Source of the DNA: Neomoorella mulderi
Lineage (GTDB): Bacteria; Bacillota; DSM-521; Neomoorellales; Neomoorellaceae
NCBI GenBank assembly: GCA_011375465.1
Contig: DRZV01000063.1
Coordinates: 1-7,480 of the forward strand
Length of the DNA stretch: 7,480 nucleotides
Direction of reading: 5' to 3'
Of this stretch, positions 5,088 through 7,480 are shown one piece after another (position 1 is the stretch's first letter; every line of letters begins with the position of its first letter). The notes beneath the pieces are model-generated. The model was not told the DNA's origin and searched no databases. It saw nothing but the letters and a program-made list of their open reading frames with translations. Position numbers and translations under genes: made by a program.

Positions 5088-5568
5088 ATGGTAGAAAAGG
5101 AAACCCTGTTGACCAGAGAGGGTTTGAGGAAGCTGGAAGAAGAACTGGAATATCTAAAAACCGTAAAAAGGCAGGAGATAGCCGAGAGATTGAAGCAGGC
5201 CATAGAATTCGGGGATATCAGCGAAAACTCGGAATACGAAGATGCCAAAAATGAGCTGGCCTTTGTAGAAGGCCGAATTTTAACTCTGGAGAAGATCCTG
5301 CGCACCGCCAAGATAATCGATTACCAGGAGGCTTCAGGGGAAACCATATCTGTGGGTACCAAGGTTACTCTGAGGGATCTGGACAGCGGGGAGGAGTTCC
5401 AATACGAAATAGTGGGATCCATGGAGGCGGATCCCTGCGTAAATCGCATTTCCAACGAATCCTCTGGTAGGGAAAGCCCTCCTGGGACATAAAGTGGGAG
5501 ATGTGGTGGAGATCGAGGTGCCCGAAGGGACCATCCGATACCAGATAACCCACATAACTCGAGCTTAA
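5088..5568 (+). pseudogene. greA: transcription elongation factor GreA, reading frame broken by a frameshift near 5463
   Basis: GreA binds RNA polymerase through its secondary channel and stimulates cleavage of backtracked transcripts. The first 134-codon frame (5088-5492) has the whole N-terminal coiled coil: LTREGLRKLEEELEYLK (8-24), then the acidic tip GDISENSEYEDAKNE (42-56). It also has most of the C-terminal FKBP-like domain (VGTKVTLRDLDSGEEFQYEIVGSMEADP at 88-115, then NRISNES). After NES the frame runs off into an unrelated tail and stops at 5492. The missing end (VGKALLGHKVGDVVEIEVPEGTIRYQITHI...) is intact in the +1 frame from about 5464 to the TAA at 5566-5568. Removing one base restores a 159-residue protein, the normal family length of ~158. 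All other parts look under selection, so a sequencing or assembly error, or a very recent mutation, is more likely than an old pseudogene. ATG has AAGGGGAGAAGG upstream; lysS follows 14 bp after the corrected stop. Confidence 0.88.
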
Positions 5569-5582
5569 CAGGGGGAAGGAAG

Positions 5583-7043
5583 TTGGAACCGGAAAACGAA
5601 TTGATAGCAGCCAGGTGGCAGAAGCTGCAGGAACTCTATCGAAGAGGGATAGACCCTTACGGAGGCCGTTTTGAGAGGACTCATACCACTGCGGACATTC
5701 ACGGCAATTACCCTGCCCTGGAGGGGGAACGGGTTTCTCTAGCTGGCCGATTGATGGCCTTGAGGGAGCACGGCAAGGCCACCTTTGCCGACCTGCAAGA
5801 CGGGGAAGGCAAGATACAGCTTTACTTCAGGGTAGATAAGCTGGGGGAACAGTATGAGCTTTTAAAGCTCCTGGACCTGGGAGATATCCTAGGGGTGGTG
5901 GGGAAGGTCTTCCGCACCAGGAGGGGCGAGGTCAGCATAGAGGTGGAGAGCTTCGTGCTGCTGTGTAAGAGTTTGCGGCCTCTTCCGGAAAAATGGCATG
6001 GGCTCAAAGATACTGACCTCCGCTACCGCCAGCGCTATCTGGATTTGATTGTAAACCCCGAATCTCGCCTCAGGTTTATCTTGAGGGCCAAGATCCTGAG
6101 GGCTGTCCGCCAATTTCTAGATAGCAAGGGTTTTCTAGAGGTGGAAACCCCCAGTATGCAGGTGATACCCGGAGGGGCAGCGGCCAGGCCCTTCGTCACC
6201 TACCACAACGCCTTGGATCTCCAGCTCTATCTCCGCATAGCCCCGGAGCTGCACCTCAAAAGGCTATTGGTGGGGGGACTGGAGAAGGTCTACGAGATGG
6301 GCCGGGTTTTCCGCAACGAGGGTATTTCCACCAAACACAACCCCGAATTCACCATGCTGGAGCTATACCAAGCCTATGCCGATTACACGGATATGATGGC
6401 CCTTCTGGAAGAGATGGTGGACTTCATAATCCGAGAGGTGTTAGGCCGACCTACAGTGGTCTACCAGGGCACGGAGATAAACCTAGCTCCCCCTTGGCCC
6501 CGCCTTACCATGCTGGAGGCTATTAAAAAATACACCGGGGCAGATTTTGGGCTTATCCGGGATCCCCAGGAGGCCAAAAGGGCGGCGGCGGATTTGGGTG
6601 TGGAGATAGGGGAAGACTGGGAATGGGGAAAGGTGGTCAACGAGGTTTTCGAAGTATTAGTAGAACCCCATTTGGTACAGCCCACTTTCATCTTGGATTA
6701 CCCCGTGGCGGTCTCCCCTCTGGCCAAAAGAAAAAAGGAGGATCCCGAACTCACTTACCGTTTTGAAGCCTTCATAGCTTGCAGGGAGATAGCCAATGCC
6801 TTTTCGGAATTAAATGATCCGGTAGATCAGCGCAGGCGTTTTGAGGCCCAAGTAGCGGCCAGGACCAGGGGCAACGAGGAAGCCCATATGATGGACGAAG
6901 ATTTCCTCCGGGCTTTAGAGCACGGCATGCCCCCGGCTGGAGGCATGGGCATAGGGATCGACCGGCTGGTCATGATACTGACTGATGCCCCCTCCATCCG
7001 GGACGTGATACTCTTCCCCACCATGAGGCCCAGGGGAGATTGA
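5583..7043 (+). CDS. lysS: lysyl-tRNA synthetase, class II
   Basis: This cytosolic homodimeric enzyme charges tRNA-Lys with lysine using ATP. The 486 residues fit the family length (~490-500). The N-terminal OB-fold anticodon-binding domain includes VSLAGRLMALREHGKATFADLQDGEGKIQLYF (51-82). The catalytic domain follows with the linker signature DLRYRQRYLDLIVNP (145-159), motif 1 around FLEVETPSMQVIPGGAAARPF (184-204), motif 2 YEMGRVFRNEGISTKHNPEFTMLE (237-260) and motif 3 GMGIGIDRLVMIL (454-466), including the class II Arg461. REIANAFSELNDP (401-413) matches the family signature, preceded by Cys400 where Gly is usual. The start is TTG with GGGGGAAGGA (5571-5580) upstream; no better in-frame start is seen. 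The first rRNA promoter begins four bases after the stop and no terminator intervenes, so lysS transcripts may continue into the rRNA operon. Confidence 0.97.
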   Translation: MEPENELIAARWQKLQELYRRGIDPYGGRFERTHTTADIHGNYPALEGERVSLAGRLMALREHGKATFADLQDGEGKIQLYFRVDKLGEQYELLKLLDLGDILGVVGKVFRTRRGEVSIEVESFVLLCKSLRPLPEKWHGLKDTDLRYRQRYLDLIVNPESRLRFILRAKILRAVRQFLDSKGFLEVETPSMQVIPGGAAARPFVTYHNALDLQLYLRIAPELHLKRLLVGGLEKVYEMGRVFRNEGISTKHNPEFTMLELYQAYADYTDMMALLEEMVDFIIREVLGRPTVVYQGTEINLAPPWPRLTMLEAIKKYTGADFGLIRDPQEAKRAAADLGVEIGEDWEWGKVVNEVFEVLVEPHLVQPTFILDYPVAVSPLAKRKKEDPELTYRFEAFIACREIANAFSELNDPVDQRRRFEAQVAARTRGNEEAHMMDEDFLRALEHGMPPAGGMGIGIDRLVMILTDAPSIRDVILFPTMRPRGD

Positions 7044-7046
7044 TCC

Positions 7047-7075
7047 TTGACAAAGGGAAGACTTCCGGCTAAAAT
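7047..7075 (+). promoter_or_regulatory. rRNA operon promoter P1
   Basis: TTGACA (7047-7052), 17 bases, TAAAAT (7070-7075). This is 11 of 12 consensus matches, four bases after the lysS stop. The spacer holds a palindrome, GGAAG-A-CTTCC (7056-7066). The predicted start lies in the G-rich stretch near 7080-7082. Confidence 0.8.
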
Positions 7076-7137
7076 AAGGGCTTGCGAGCCTCAGGGAAAA
7101 TATCCGGCAGTTTTCGATTAGCTCTTTAAAATCCCCC

Positions 7138-7166
7138 TTGACAGGAAGGGGAAAACTCAGTAGAAT
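7138..7166 (+). promoter_or_regulatory. rRNA operon promoter P2
   Basis: TTGACA (7138-7143), 17 bases, TAGAAT (7161-7166), with a candidate start at G7173. The stretch just upstream (7111-7132) is richer in A and T than its surroundings and could serve as an UP element for the RNA polymerase alpha subunit. Confidence 0.8.
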
Positions 7167-7208
7167 TAAGAAGCTGTCGGCGCTAGAAGGGCCGGAGCCC
7201 CCTCCCCC

Positions 7209-7237
7209 TTGACAGGGAGGAGGGAGGCTGGTAAAAT
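7209..7237 (+). promoter_or_regulatory. rRNA operon promoter P3
   Basis: TTGACA (7209-7214), 17 bases, TAAAAT (7232-7237), then a run of A. The -35 flanks share the 14-base TCCCCCTTGACAGG with P2, suggesting that one promoter arose by copying the other. Confidence 0.8.
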
Positions 7238-7257
7238 AAAAAAATGCCGAGACGAGG

Positions 7258-7275
7258 TCTTTGAAAACTGAACAG
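7258..7275 (+). promoter_or_regulatory. boxA-type antitermination motif of the rRNA leader
   Basis: TCTTTGAAAACTGAACAG is the motif usually found ahead of 16S and 23S genes in Firmicutes. It corresponds to boxA, where Nus factors load to protect rRNA transcription from termination. It lies ~100 bases before the 16S gene and after all three promoters. Confidence 0.75.
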
Positions 7276-7336
7276 CGGAGAGGCCAGGCGTGGGTGGTTT
7301 TGATTTAACTAGTCAGGATTGGCTCTTCGGCGGAAG

Positions 7337-7357
7337 TTAACCGCGGAGCGGTTGATT

Positions 7358-7360
<3 letters not shown>
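7337..7360 (+). terminator. terminator-like hairpin immediately before 16S rRNA
   Basis: TTAACCGC (7337-7344) pairs with GCGGTTGA (7348-7355), one pair being T-G, around a GGA loop. Five T (7356-7360) follow, overlapping the predicted 16S 5' end. It may be a leader processing or folding element rather than a real stop, given the upstream boxA. Confidence 0.4.

Positions 7361-7480
<120 letters not shown>

Noticed and set aside
4874..5311. 145-codon open frame on the minus strand
   Set aside because: It is antisense to the greA coding region, promoter and leader; the Ser-rich product resembles no family I know.

Overview
The window looks like a chromosomal housekeeping locus from a low-GC-lineage Gram-positive bacterium (Firmicutes), most plausibly an anaerobic, perhaps thermophilic, Clostridia or Moorella-like lineage. 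The evidence is strong purine-rich Shine-Dalgarno sites, TTG and GTG starts on five of seven genes, textbook sigma-A promoters, a Firmicute-type rRNA leader motif, and the gene order dusB ... greA, lysS, 16S rRNA. The order dusB-lysS-rrn is also found in Bacillus subtilis. Species cannot be fixed from the 123 nt of 16S present. All genes read on the plus strand.

Region 1 (1-2309) is a tightly overlapping run. It holds the C-terminal end of tRNA-dihydrouridine synthase (dusB), a divergent PP-loop-like protein with a CxxC motif, and an archaeal-type cofactor-independent phosphoglycerate mutase relative (ApgM family) with Thr in place of the usual nucleophilic Ser. It ends in an intrinsic terminator at 2308-2335.

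Region 2 (2310-4911) is a compact three-gene operon with its own promoter and a tandem-repeat operator candidate. It encodes a helix-turn-helix regulator, a conserved protein of unknown function (similar proteins are often labelled 'quinate 5-dehydrogenase'), and a dehydrogenase that resembles cyanobacterial long-chain acyl-ACP reductase over its full length. That last protein keeps the TGN(S/T) segment, the GATGxIG nucleotide loop, the GGVVE motif and the Cys equivalent to the active-site Cys. No aldehyde-deformylating oxygenase gene is present. This regulator/unknown/reductase cassette is the best candidate for an undescribed system.

Region 3 (4912-7043) starts with a perfect-consensus promoter and a structured leader with a competing-helix repeat. 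greA follows and carries an apparent frameshift near its 3' end, then intact lysS (class II lysyl-tRNA synthetase).

Region 4 (7044-7480) is a 314-nt rRNA promoter and leader region with three tandem TTGACA-N17-TAnAAT promoters, a boxA-type antitermination motif and a terminator-like hairpin, followed by the first ~123 nt of 16S rRNA. No mobile element, CRISPR array or tRNA gene was seen.
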